Assembly (NCBI RefSeq): GCF_963576675.1
Contig: NC_088919.1
Coordinates: forward strand, 42,430,501-42,494,500
Source: Euphorbia lathyris
Lineage: Eukaryota > Streptophyta > Magnoliopsida > Malpighiales > Euphorbiaceae
Reading direction: 5' to 3'
DNA: 64,000 nt
The notes beneath the pieces are model-generated. The model saw only the letters and a program-made list of their open reading frames with translations. It had not been told where the DNA came from and ran no database searches. Below, in pieces: positions 47,600 to 57,146 of this stretch. The position numbers and the translations under genes are program-made. Each line of letters begins with the position of its first letter. The stretch's first letter is position 1.

Positions 47600-48561
47600 T
47601 GATGCGGTTTCTGCGAAACCTCACTAAGGGATAAGTGTACCCCGTCGTTATCAAGTAATAAATTTCTGGTTTAAGTCCAGGTTATCGTCCACAGGATTTA
47701 TTTCTGCAAGTATCAAGCTACTCGGTCTCGGATGTTATCTAGGCTTAGGGGGTTTTGAGTTTGGTTTGTTTAATTAATCTACTCCTAGGTTGAATTATGC
47801 TAATCCTAGCTAAGTTATCTAATTCTTAAGTAAGTTATCTAATCCTAGCTAAGTTATTCTACGCCTAACTAAGTTACTCTACCCCTAATTGATCTTTCAT
47901 TAATGAAACTATTCGAAGGAACATGGTATGAACGATAATAATCAAGATAGATTATCAAGTCTATTGAATAAAAACCTAATCTGAGTCACTTGTACTCAAG
48001 GCGATTAACCCTACTTACCCTCCTGAGGTTCCTAGCGCGTGATTCCCTAAGGCCGAAACTAGGTCTAAGGCTCAGTAAATTGGCGCTTAATCAACTAAGA
48101 GGTTGTCAATCTCCTAGGCTCTGACTAGGTCAGATTCAGCTCGCAATATGTGCCTACTAGATTTTGGGGCTTTTGAATGAGTTAAACCAATTGAATAAAG
48201 CATAAGACAGAGATTAGACAAATAATCATAGAACAAAACAAGAGCTAAATTGTTATTAAAGGCGAAGATAATTGTCACAAGATACAATAAGTCAAGTTCG
48301 GCAACTGTATCAAAGAGTACAAACATGGAAAGATAAAAGGAGATACAAAAATCCCTTTCAGGGAACCTGTTTACTCTGCAGCCGGCGACTTGATCTTAAG
48401 GACGGACCTTGGTAATTCCTCGGTAGAAAGCTTTGAAGGAGCTTCAATGGAGGTTGAGGAAGATGGAGAAGATGAAGAGGAATTACAAGGGGAAAGCTAA
48501 AATAATTTACAAAAACGAAAGATATTAAATTACAATGAAGAAATCCTATTTATAGTCGCGT
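47600..48561 (-). repeat. 5' LTR of the Athila-type element, cut by Tat-2
   Basis: 962 bases match 41058-42015 with about six differences. The match ends at 48561 where the Tat-2 LTR starts, next to the minus-strand TATA box. The U3 part with the palindrome array is therefore on the far side of Tat-2, outside the window. Confidence 0.9.
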
Positions 48562-48669
48562 TGTAGACACCGAGTCGGAGGACCTGTGACGAAAACCTGA
48601 AACAAGACGGTCGAAGCGATTGATTCCGGAAGTTTTGAAAAATATATAGAGAATAATAAGCTGAGGAAA

Positions 48670-49205
48670 ATTAACGGCACGGCGCGGGCACACAACGGCA
48701 TCCCGCACGCGGACGACGATGGTCGAACGCCCCCTTGACGGCTCGAGACGTGCGCACGGCGTCCGTCGGACGCACCGCGAGTGGCACGCTCTCGACGCCC
48801 GAGCAATGCCTGGGACCGCTGGCGGTGCGCGCCCTCGTGGGCCGTTGAGCACACGTGCCTGGCAGCGCGGAGCGCGCGTTCGGCGGCCGCGACGTGCGAG
48901 CGTCTAGCTGCGCAAAACGCGCGCTCGGTGGCCACAGAGTGCACGCGTCCGACGGCGCGGAGCACGCCCCGAGGGTCGCCGGGCGGGCACCCAACCGCGT
49001 CGGGCGAACGCCCAACGCATCGGGCGGACGCCCGACGAGGGTTGGGCGCGGGCGCCCAACCTCGCGTTGGGCGCTCGCCCAACGCCGTTGGGCGATCGCC
49101 CAACATTGTTGGGCGGCCGCCCAACAAGGTTGGGCGGTAGCCCAACACTAGGTTGGGCGACCGCCCAACCACAATGGGCGACGCCCAAATTTTTTTGGGC
49201 GTCGC
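48670..49205. repeat. GC-rich block with array of TTGGGCG/CGCCCAA palindromes
   Basis: The first part is CpG-dense sequence with no clear unit. From about 48975, roughly ten palindromes of the form TTGGGCGNN(N)CGCCCAAC follow one another, each about 20-25 bases, with changing central bases (GTTGGGCGATCGCCCAAC, GTTGGGCGGCCGCCCAAC, GTTGGGCGACCGCCCAAC). The last ones flank AATTTTTTTGG just before the TATA box. In position and style it parallels the palindrome array in the Athila-type LTR, though the sequences are unrelated. Confidence 0.85.
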
Positions 49206-49229
49206 CCATTGTTCCGGGATCCGTTTCCC

Positions 49230-49237
49230 TATATAAG
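49230..49237 (+). promoter_or_regulatory. LTR core promoter (TATA box), Tat-2
   Basis: TATATAAG, about 25 bases after the last palindrome, with GGCACGGATCC downstream as in Tat-1. Confidence 0.7.
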
Positions 49238-51599
49238 GGCACGGATCCCAAGGTGAAAAAAAGAGAGGAGGAGGGGCCTTCTTTTTTGGAAGAGGAAAAC
49301 TTTCTCACTCTAAACATTTTTAGAGAGAGAGAGTGGATTTTTTTGAGAAAAATATTTTTTTTTCTCAAAAATTCCAAATTTCCTAAGTTCAATTTTTACT
49401 AAATTTTCATTAAAAAACGGAAGCTCGCGGTTCGTGGAATCAATCGGCTTCGACTGTCAGATACCGAATTAAAGGTATTATCCTAGGACTAGACTCTTTA
49501 TTTAATTTATTTCTCTCCTTCCATTTATTCTTTTTTATGTTATAGTTTTTTATTCCTTTAGTCATTTATTTATTTTGTCACGTTTTATTTAGTTAGCATA
49601 TTTATTTAATTTTCGTTTCGTGTTAAATAAAATTCGGTTTTGTTTTAAAATAAAAACCTCGTTTTGACATCCCAATACGAACCGGGATCCGATAAAAAGG
49701 TAGTTCGGGTGTCGAAAACGTTGTAATTATAAGTTTTTTAATTTAAAAGAAATTTCCAAATAATGTTTTAAAATAAAAACATCGTTTTAGGAACTTCCGT
49801 TTTCGACTATGATCCATTTTCGGTAGTTCGGAAGTCCAAAACGATTGAATTAGATTTAATTTAAGGCTTTTGAACAAATCTGGAAAATATTGGAGTGCTG
49901 CTGTAATTTGCCAATTCTGTCACTAAAGGCTGTTTACCGACGGATTTTCCGTCGGTAAATCTGCCAAAATGTAAAAAATGCCATTTCAGTCCCTTTTTCT
50001 TAACTTTTAGACTTTTAATCCTTAGTATATATATATATATATGATTATGTAATACATGTTTTTCAACTTATTTTAGAACTTTAGTATATATATCTATTTT
50101 AGAATATTTGTATATCTCTTTTTATTCTATTTTGTAATATAAGTATAAATATATATATATATGTATTTCCCTTTTTTATTAACTTAGGTTATATTTAAAT
50201 ATTAGTTACTTGATATTTTGAGAAATAATGAATAGACATTAGCATATGGTATTTTTGATATTTAAACTATATTAATTATGTATATATATGTATAGTTTTT
50301 TTTAGAATATTTGGGTTATTTTAGTGATTATTGAGTTAAATTATTTTTAGATAAGTATTACTTTCTTAGTTATAGGATTTACTTATTATTTTCACATTTC
50401 AAAGTATAAGATATATTGTGTTTATTATCTTCATATACATATAGTGATTTTTGGTTAAATCTTATTTTCTTATCTTCCTTTTTGATTTAAATGTATACAT
50501 ATATATATATGGTCTAAAACCATTTTCTTTATTCTTTTGGCCCATTCATGGGTCCATGTTTCAAAAGGGCTTCATTTGAGTGTAAATGTTAGTTTATTGT
50601 AATTATAATAGTTAAAGAGTCCATTAAAGTAAGTGGGGAAAATAAATCATCAAAAAGAGAGTTTTCAATTGAATTATTTAAACTAATGTTTTTTTTAGAT
50701 TTGTAATGTAAATAAATGGAGTCATTCTTGTTAATATTTCAAATCGTCTTCAAAATACCAAGTTTTAAAACCCTAATCTGTTCCAAAGGCGGATTAAAGG
50801 ATCATTGTAATTAAAATCGTTTTCTTTGCAAATAATAGAGTTTTAAACCATTTTCTTAAAGAATTTGTACAAAATAAAATTGACTTGTATGTTTAACCAT
50901 GTTTTCTCATTAAAAGGTTTTTTTATCTCAAACGTTTTCAAATACTCGAGTCGTTCCAACGGCGATTCGGGCAAACTTCATCAAACGGGGTTTTAAAACG
51001 CACCTGAATCGTTCCAACGGCGATTAAGGTGCGAACCATGTAAATAAATCCGTTTTTGGGAAATAAGTTAGTGTAGAATAAACACACGATATAATATTTA
51101 ATACGGTTGTAAATAAATCATTTCTTTCTTCCCCCTCTCTGTGTATGTATAAACATAAATGGGTGATTCTTTACTGATGTGGCTTTTCAATATCATATGC
51201 TCAAAACGGTTTCTAAAAAGAGAAAGAAAAGGGTTTCAAATGAATTTTAAACTTAAAGAAGTATACGATTAGTCCGTTATCGCCTAACATGCTGAGTAGG
51301 AGGCCGATGGTTCATAACCGGGCGATGTCGGGGTGCCTAGTAGCCTTTCTCCGGAAAGGAGCTAGCCTTCTCGGCTCGTACCTAAGTTTCCCGAACCCAC
51401 ACCGGTCTCCCGCAAGGGATCGGTGTTCATTTTCCCATTCGTGGGTGGCGACTCTTCCATATCTCCGAGCTCCGGTCCTGCCGAGCAGCTTGATTCCACG
51501 ATTGGTTGCTTTCGGCGCCAATCACCGCTTACGTCGCCATGAGGTTGTCCACCCCCCGGTCCGCCCGGGAGATTAGGCCGCGGCACCTCGTCTAACAAG

Positions 51600-51617
51600 T
51601 GGCGACTCTGCTGGGGA
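51600..51617 (+). promoter_or_regulatory. Primer-binding site of Tat-2
   Basis: TGGCGACTCTGCTGGGGA two bases after the LTR, shared with Tat-1 apart from one base. The tRNA was not identified with confidence. Confidence 0.75.
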
Positions 51618-53537
51618 AGCGAGAAATTTGATTCCGGAAAGCATGCACTAAGCCCTTAACGGGGACGGATCGTTTTACTTCTTTTCGTATGCATTCACGA
51701 GCATTATTGCAAACCCTTTGGGTAATTTCCGCGAAACCTCTAGCGAGAGTCCATTCGTCGCTCGAAAGAGGATAGCGTAAGTTCCCCCTGACAGTAAGGC
51801 GCTAGAGGGTCCCCATCCATTCGTTAGGGGCGAATCTGTGCGGTCCTGTGAGGTCCCGCGGTCAGCCGTGTCAGCATATAGTAGCCTTAGAAGTTTCCAT
51901 AGGATTACCCGTTACTATTTTTTGATGTGATAAATGAATCAGTTCGTGTTTTCAAACCGCCATGATACGTGTCTAATCCTAAACTATGTAAAGAAAATGA
52001 GACGATGCGTTAATATATACTCATGAATCGACATACTAATTACCCTAAAACATCGAAACGATTTGAACTAAAGACGACTTAGTCATCTCATATGAATGAA
52101 CATGTGCGACCCGCCTTGTCCCTTTCGGTGTCCCGACGAAGGCACGTGTTCATGAAATACGTTATGACGTAAGCACGTATTAGTATGAATCAGTTCGGTA
52201 TTAAGGATAGTTATATTTCGATACAAAAGACTATATTAACTGTAGCCGTTATTCACATTCTTTAAATAAATTAGGATAAAACGAGATCACGACGAAACGA
52301 AAACGAAAAACATTTCTGTTTCGAACGACCTTGTTGTAACGTGAAAAGTTTCGCACAAGTAGCCCGTCCCTTTCGAATAAAAGACGAGCTTTTACGTTAT
52401 GCCTTGTGTCATTCTTAAGAGAAATGGACGTGTCCGCAAAAGGTGACTAAGAAAAGAAAAGCGAAAAATAAACTAAACGACCAAAATCATTCCGAATCTA
52501 CGATATATGTCAATCCCGAGAGTAGTTAAAGAAAATAAACCAATACCGTTGAATACGTGCCTCGAACGAGTGTATACCCCGTTTAAAATCTCGAAGCCGA
52601 ATTAAGCCAAACTATATAATTGCGCTATATGGACGAGACTGCGGGTTTTCACTAACGACTCGATCATTTCGACCGTTACCAAAACTGCAAGAAATATGGC
52701 CCGATGTACGTGCTTGCTTAAATCGTGCCTAAAGGAAGGAAAACGGTGATATCCTCGCTTCGAATAAACACGCGATTCAACGAAACGTTTATTTTCTATA
52801 ACCACACTGAGATGATATATCCCGTGGAGTGGGAGGAACAAAGAGTTGTAATTAGCCGAAAGATTATCGTGCGCTCAAAATAAGACTCGCCGTCTTTTCA
52901 CGTAGCAAAATGAGCAAACGGATCCTCGACGCTAAGAACAAACGCGTTACGCGATGAGTCCGTTCCCTAAAATAAAATCCAAAAGTGATTCCATCACTAA
53001 ATAAACACGTGGTTACGTCTCTCGATAGATCCAAAAGGTCCCGTTGTAATCCAAAAATCGAGACACGAACCCACGCGAACAAAAGGGAACGAGTCATTGA
53101 CAATAACGATCGATTGGACTAGAAGAATAACTCGAATCACGTCTAAAAACTGAGATGCGCTCAAAGGGAGTCAAAACTCGAATTAATGCGTCTCACGAAA
53201 GGACGAAAGACGAGTTATTCTGAAAGGACAATCCAACTTGGTCGATTTCTTAGTCACTGAACGTTGATACGTCAAAACGAACTGTATTGTCTGACGAATG
53301 ATTTATTTTCCCGCAATAATCGACGGCATCACGCGTCCCCTGGACCGCAATGTGAGCCAAAAAACCAAAATCCTAGGAAAGAGACCTGGACCAACGAGTG
53401 TGTGGAGGAATAAGGGTGGAAGAGAGATGTTGTGATACATGTAAATAGAACTAACGTTTGTTCTTCTTATCTTATAATCGTAAATAAATAAACGCACACA
53501 CCACGAATCATGCATATGAAATCATGCATACATACTA
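51618..53537 (+). other. Tat-2 leader, noncoding
   Basis: 1.9 kb between primer site and gag. Homologous to the Tat-1 leader for its first 1.6 kb. It has many CpG-containing words and stops in all frames. No gene is seen. Confidence 0.7.
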
Positions 53538-56500
53538 ATGGATACCGTTCGCGCAGACGTCAGCATTAAGCGGTTGTGGTTTCGCGAGAGTAATCGGCTT
53601 GTCAGACAGTTTGATCAGCTGCGAGTAGACAGTTCCGAATCAGTAGTTGTGGCTCCTGAATCATCTTCATCCGAGTATACTCAGTCTTCCGTCAGTATGT
53701 CTGCAACCGACGAGAAGGTGGCTGAATTAGAGAATTCTGTGAAGCGTGCTGAGAATGAGGTGAACGATGGCCCTCGCTTTGGGAATGAGGAGGATTATCA
53801 GGATTATGTCCGAAAACAGTTAGAGAAGGAGAAAGCTAAGGAAGAGGAGTGGAGGCAACACATCACACAGGAAGTGCAGGACTTGCGTGGAGGAAGCTCT
53901 AGAAGTCAGGATTTCTATAACTTGAAGAATTGCTTGACGGCAACAGCTTTGCCTCTGAAATTTCGTCTCCCCGACATGAAAAAGTTCGATGGAACTGGAG
54001 ATCCCACCGCTCACATGAATCAGTACGTTGCGGTAATGAAGCACACGATCCTGACCGAGGATCAAGTCTTGGGGCTGTTTAACACTTACCTGGAGGGGGC
54101 TGCCCTCACATGGTTCCATGCGCTGCCAATGGTGACAAAGAAGGATTGGAAGGATTTAGCAAAGTCATTCATCGCTCAGTATAGTTTTAACACCATGTTG
54201 GAAGTCACTTTGAAAGAGTTAGAGAGCACTAAGCAGCAGACTGGGGAATCCCTTTCGGACTTCGTGAAGAGATGGAGGGCTAAGGCCGTGGTCATGAAAC
54301 AGAAGCCGCTTGAGCAAGATCAGATCCGAATGGTGATTGGTAATACGTTGCCGTACATTAAGAATGAGTTGAGATATATGCCGTTCACAGATTTCAATCA
54401 GATGTATAGTTGCGCCTTGACTGTCGAGGGTGATGGGGAGCCGAAGAAAGCTTATACCAAGTGGATGAAGTCGGGATATAGTGCCGGAGGGCCTAGCGCG
54501 AGTGCGGAATCTGCGACAGTGAAAGTGGTTGATCTTAATGCTATCGAAAAGAGGCGGTTCGCCAAATTCGATCAGACTTACGCAAAGGTTTTTGAACGTC
54601 TGCAGAAGAAGGGGTTGTTGAAAGCCCTTACCCCATATAACAAAGCTCAACCTACTCCGCAGATTCAGGCTAGAGGGTATTGTGAATTCCACAGCAGTTA
54701 TGGACATACGATTGAGAATTGCGAGAGGCTGAAACACGAAATCCAAGACTTGATTGAGGAGAAGAAGATAGCTGATCCTTCGTCAGCAAACCCTTCCGTT
54801 AGGCGCAATCCATTGCCTAATCATAGGGTGAGCGTGATCGGTGTTGGTTTGATGGAAGTTGTAGTGATGGAATCTTTTGAGGAAGATGTAGAGGAGTTGT
54901 TGGACTCCGTCGAAAGAAGCAATGTGGGAAATGGTTTGTATGTGTCCTTCTTGGGTGAGGAACAAGAGGACGAACCAATGGAGGAAGGATCAGATGGTGG
55001 AGCACCATATGACGAGGATAGTGCCGAAGAGACCGGAGAAGGGTCGTCTCGGACTATCGTGCCTAATTTGGGTTTGTTCAGTGGAGGAAGGGATCCCGAA
55101 GTGCACTTGCGTGAGTATATGCACGACATGTTTATTGAATCCTTCGGGGTAGATGAGATTGCTCAGTGGTTCCACCATTCACTGGTAGGTGAGCCTTTGC
55201 AATGGTTCCATTCATTGCCCGACTCTTGCAAGCACAATTGGGATCGGTTGTCAGATTTGTTTCTTGAAAAGTATCAGAGAGCTGAGGATAGAACCGCAGA
55301 GCACTTTGCAATGCAGATTGGACCCATCAAGCGTCCATTGCCAAGGGTGGGCAAGTATAACGGCAATAAGGACCCTATGGAGCACCTTCACTTCTATTTG
55401 TCGGCTATGACAGCCTTGGGTTTCAAAGAGGAAGAGATCACTAACTTGTTTTGTAATTCATTGATGGGTGAACCGCTGATGTGGTACATGTCGCTGCCGA
55501 TGTATGTTAAGAACGATTGGGCAGCTATGACGAAGAGATTTATCAAGGAATATACGGTATGGATGCTAGCAGAGCAAACTCCTGATTCCCCGTCTTACCA
55601 AACACCTGATGCGGTGTTAGCAATGCCTAGGTATGGTGGATACCGGGATCCTGTAGAGCATGCGAGGATATTCCGCGATCATATGTATAACGCTGGATTC
55701 CCACAGTGTGAGTTGCATGAACATTTTCCGGAAACCTTGATGGGTGAAGCCTTATTGTGGCATCAGGGTCTGTCAGAGGAAGAGATGTGTCATTGGATAC
55801 CGCTCCGAAATGCCTTTGTGGAGAGATATGAAATGTACATTCCATGGACGGGATCCCTGGATGATCTGGACAGGATTAGGCAATTCCCTGAGGAACATTT
55901 TGTAGATTATGCTAGAAGGTGGAGGCACCGTTATGAGCAGTGTGATGAGGCAATGAGCGATAAGGTGCAGCTTATGTGCATACAACGAGGCGCTATTCCA
56001 TTGGCCGCGAGAAGGATGAGTAGAGTGTCCCTCCGTGACTATGATGAGTTGATAGGTTGGGCCTTGTATGGATCAACGGATCCCTTTTTCCTGAATCCGA
56101 GTGTTCCTTACGTCATGGATTTAATGGTCGTAGACATCTGGGCAAGTTCCTCGGACGAGGAGGATGCCAATCGGAAGATCCCTATCAACATTTGGGACGA
56201 ATCGGATGATGAGCCGGAAGTTGCGGTGATGACGAGATCATGTCGAGTGGCCGAGGGAAAGGCACCAATGGTAGAGACTGAGATTGGAGAAGGTTCGGCT
56301 CCTAAGCCCGACGACCAAGTTCTTGAACAGTTGAAGAAGACGCAAGCTAAGTCTACGGTCTGGGAAGTTTTATGCCATTCTAAGTACCATCGTGAGAACC
56401 TGATGAAGGAGTTGCAGAATTTGGTGATCTCCACCGACACTGAGCCGGCAGTGCTGGTAGGGGCAATAATGGCCCGAAAGAAGACTGAGATTACGTTTAC

Positions 56501-57146
56501 CGACGAGGATCTCCCAGAAGAGGGGAAGGCTCACAACAAGCCATTGTATATCCGAGCGGAAATTAACGGGAAGAAGACTAGCTGTGTTATGGTTGATGAT
56601 GGATCGGCCATTAATGTTTGTCCTTTGAAGCTCTTGTCCAAGTTAGGAGTGGAGAGAGGAGATTTGACAGCCTCTAAAACAGTGATCAGAGCATACGATG
56701 ACAGCCGTAGGCATGTTGAAGGAGTTTTCAAGGCCAAGTTGAAAGTGGGGCCGTACGAGGAAGAAACTGAGTTCACAGTGTTGGATATCCCAGTAACTTT
56801 TGCTGTGTTGTTGGGACGCCCTTGGTTCCACAAGCTGGGAGGTGTGCCCTCCACGCTCCACCAAATGATTAAGTTCCCCTTCGGGGAGGAGATAGTTACA
56901 ATTAGAGCTGAAAAACTGAGCTCGGGGGCAGCATTGGGAATTGAGCCTCAACTTTTCTCCGGATTCCAAGTCTCTGGGATTTACGAGTCGAGCATGACCA
57001 CCGATGTGGTGAAGATGATGAAAGCAGGTTTCATCCCGGGAATGGGCTTAGGAGCACACCATCAAGGGTTGTCGGAGTTTCCGGATTTTAAAAGTCAGAA
57101 AACCCGGAGGGGTTTGGGATTGAGCAGGGGAGTCCATCCAACATGA
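53538..57146 (+). CDS. Tat-2 Gag-protease with four Gag-like modules and a G-patch
   Basis: A 1202-codon frame with no stop starts at ATG 53538. Module 1 (about 144-290) is a standard retrotransposon Gag domain (KFDGTGDPTAHMNQY, GAALTWFHALP, ESLSDFVKRWR). A knuckle-like motif, YCEFHSSYGHTIENC, follows at 381-395. Three more Gag-like modules then occur at about 507-590 (FSGGRDPEVHLREYM, GEPLQWFHSLP), 601-680 (YNGNKDPMEHLHFYL, GEPLMWYMSLP) and 692-845 (YGGYRDPVEHARIFR, GEALLWHQGLS, HFVDYARRWRHRY). A retropepsin (about 1003-1100; VMVDDGSAINVCP, LLGRPW) has Asp where Ser or Thr is usual in D-S/T-G. A G-patch (about 1155-1195; GFIPGMGLG) closes the frame. One Gag domain is the norm, so the multiplication is unusual. 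Modules were assigned by eye. Confidence 0.85.
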   Translation: MDTVRADVSIKRLWFRESNRLVRQFDQLRVDSSESVVVAPESSSSEYTQSSVSMSATDEKVAELENSVKRAENEVNDGPRFGNEEDYQDYVRKQLEKEKAKEEEWRQHITQEVQDLRGGSSRSQDFYNLKNCLTATALPLKFRLPDMKKFDGTGDPTAHMNQYVAVMKHTILTEDQVLGLFNTYLEGAALTWFHALPMVTKKDWKDLAKSFIAQYSFNTMLEVTLKELESTKQQTGESLSDFVKRWRAKAVVMKQKPLEQDQIRMVIGNTLPYIKNELRYMPFTDFNQMYSCALTVEGDGEPKKAYTKWMKSGYSAGGPSASAESATVKVVDLNAIEKRRFAKFDQTYAKVFERLQKKGLLKALTPYNKAQPTPQIQARGYCEFHSSYGHTIENCERLKHEIQDLIEEKKIADPSSANPSVRRNPLPNHRVSVIGVGLMEVVVMESFEEDVEELLDSVERSNVGNGLYVSFLGEEQEDEPMEEGSDGGAPYDEDSAEETGEGSSRTIVPNLGLFSGGRDPEVHLREYMHDMFIESFGVDEIAQWFHHSLVGEPLQWFHSLPDSCKHNWDRLSDLFLEKYQRAEDRTAEHFAMQIGPIKRPLPRVGKYNGNKDPMEHLHFYLSAMTALGFKEEEITNLFCNSLMGEPLMWYMSLPMYVKNDWAAMTKRFIKEYTVWMLAEQTPDSPSYQTPDAVLAMPRYGGYRDPVEHARIFRDHMYNAGFPQCELHEHFPETLMGEALLWHQGLSEEEMCHWIPLRNAFVERYEMYIPWTGSLDDLDRIRQFPEEHFVDYARRWRHRYEQCDEAMSDKVQLMCIQRGAIPLAARRMSRVSLRDYDELIGWALYGSTDPFFLNPSVPYVMDLMVVDIWASSSDEEDANRKIPINIWDESDDEPEVAVMTRSCRVAEGKAPMVETEIGEGSAPKPDDQVLEQLKKTQAKSTVWEVLCHSKYHRENLMKELQNLVISTDTEPAVLVGAIMARKKTEITFTDEDLPEEGKAHNKPLYIRAEINGKKTSCVMVDDGSAINVCPLKLLSKLGVERGDLTASKTVIRAYDDSRRHVEGVFKAKLKVGPYEEETEFTVLDIPVTFAVLLGRPWFHKLGGVPSTLHQMIKFPFGEEIVTIRAEKLSSGAALGIEPQLFSGFQVSGIYESSMTTDVVKMMKAGFIPGMGLGAHHQGLSEFPDFKSQKTRRGLGLSRGVHPT

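Larger units (their letters stand above)
41058..48561 (-). mobile_element. Athila-type Gypsy element lacking pol, 5' LTR cut
   Basis: LTR 41058-42710 and partial LTR 47600-48561 enclose 4.9 kb. On minus, the tRNA-Asp-type primer site TGGCGCCGTTGCCGGGGA lies six bases inside the right LTR, and a purine tract lies beside the left one. Coding parts are a Gag C-terminal half and an ATHILA ORF1-like gene. There is no protease, RT, RNase H or integrase, so it is a non-autonomous derivative. AGCGCTTCTTGGGAGGCAAC (46362-46381), an Athila hallmark found after pol, now follows gag directly, which locates the deletion. Only about six differences were seen in 950 shared LTR bases. Confidence 0.85.
48562..51597 (+). 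repeat. 5' LTR of Tat-2, 3036 bp
   Basis: Starts TGTAGACACCGAGTCGGAGG and ends TCTAACA. About 480 bases longer than the Tat-1 LTR, mostly because of a GC-rich block (48670-48960) and the palindrome array (48960-49205). Open frames drawn through the GC-rich block on both strands reflect base composition, not genes. Confidence 0.9.

Noticed and set aside
48546..49402. Several long open frames on both strands
   Set aside because: GC-rich LTR sequence with palindromes lowers stop frequency in all frames. There is no domain, and the frames cross the LTR boundary and TATA box.
54219..56969. Minus-strand open frames under the Tat-2 gag-protease frame
   Set aside because: They are antisense shadows of a well-supported coding frame and have no domain. 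The genuine antisense gene is at 61317-63556.
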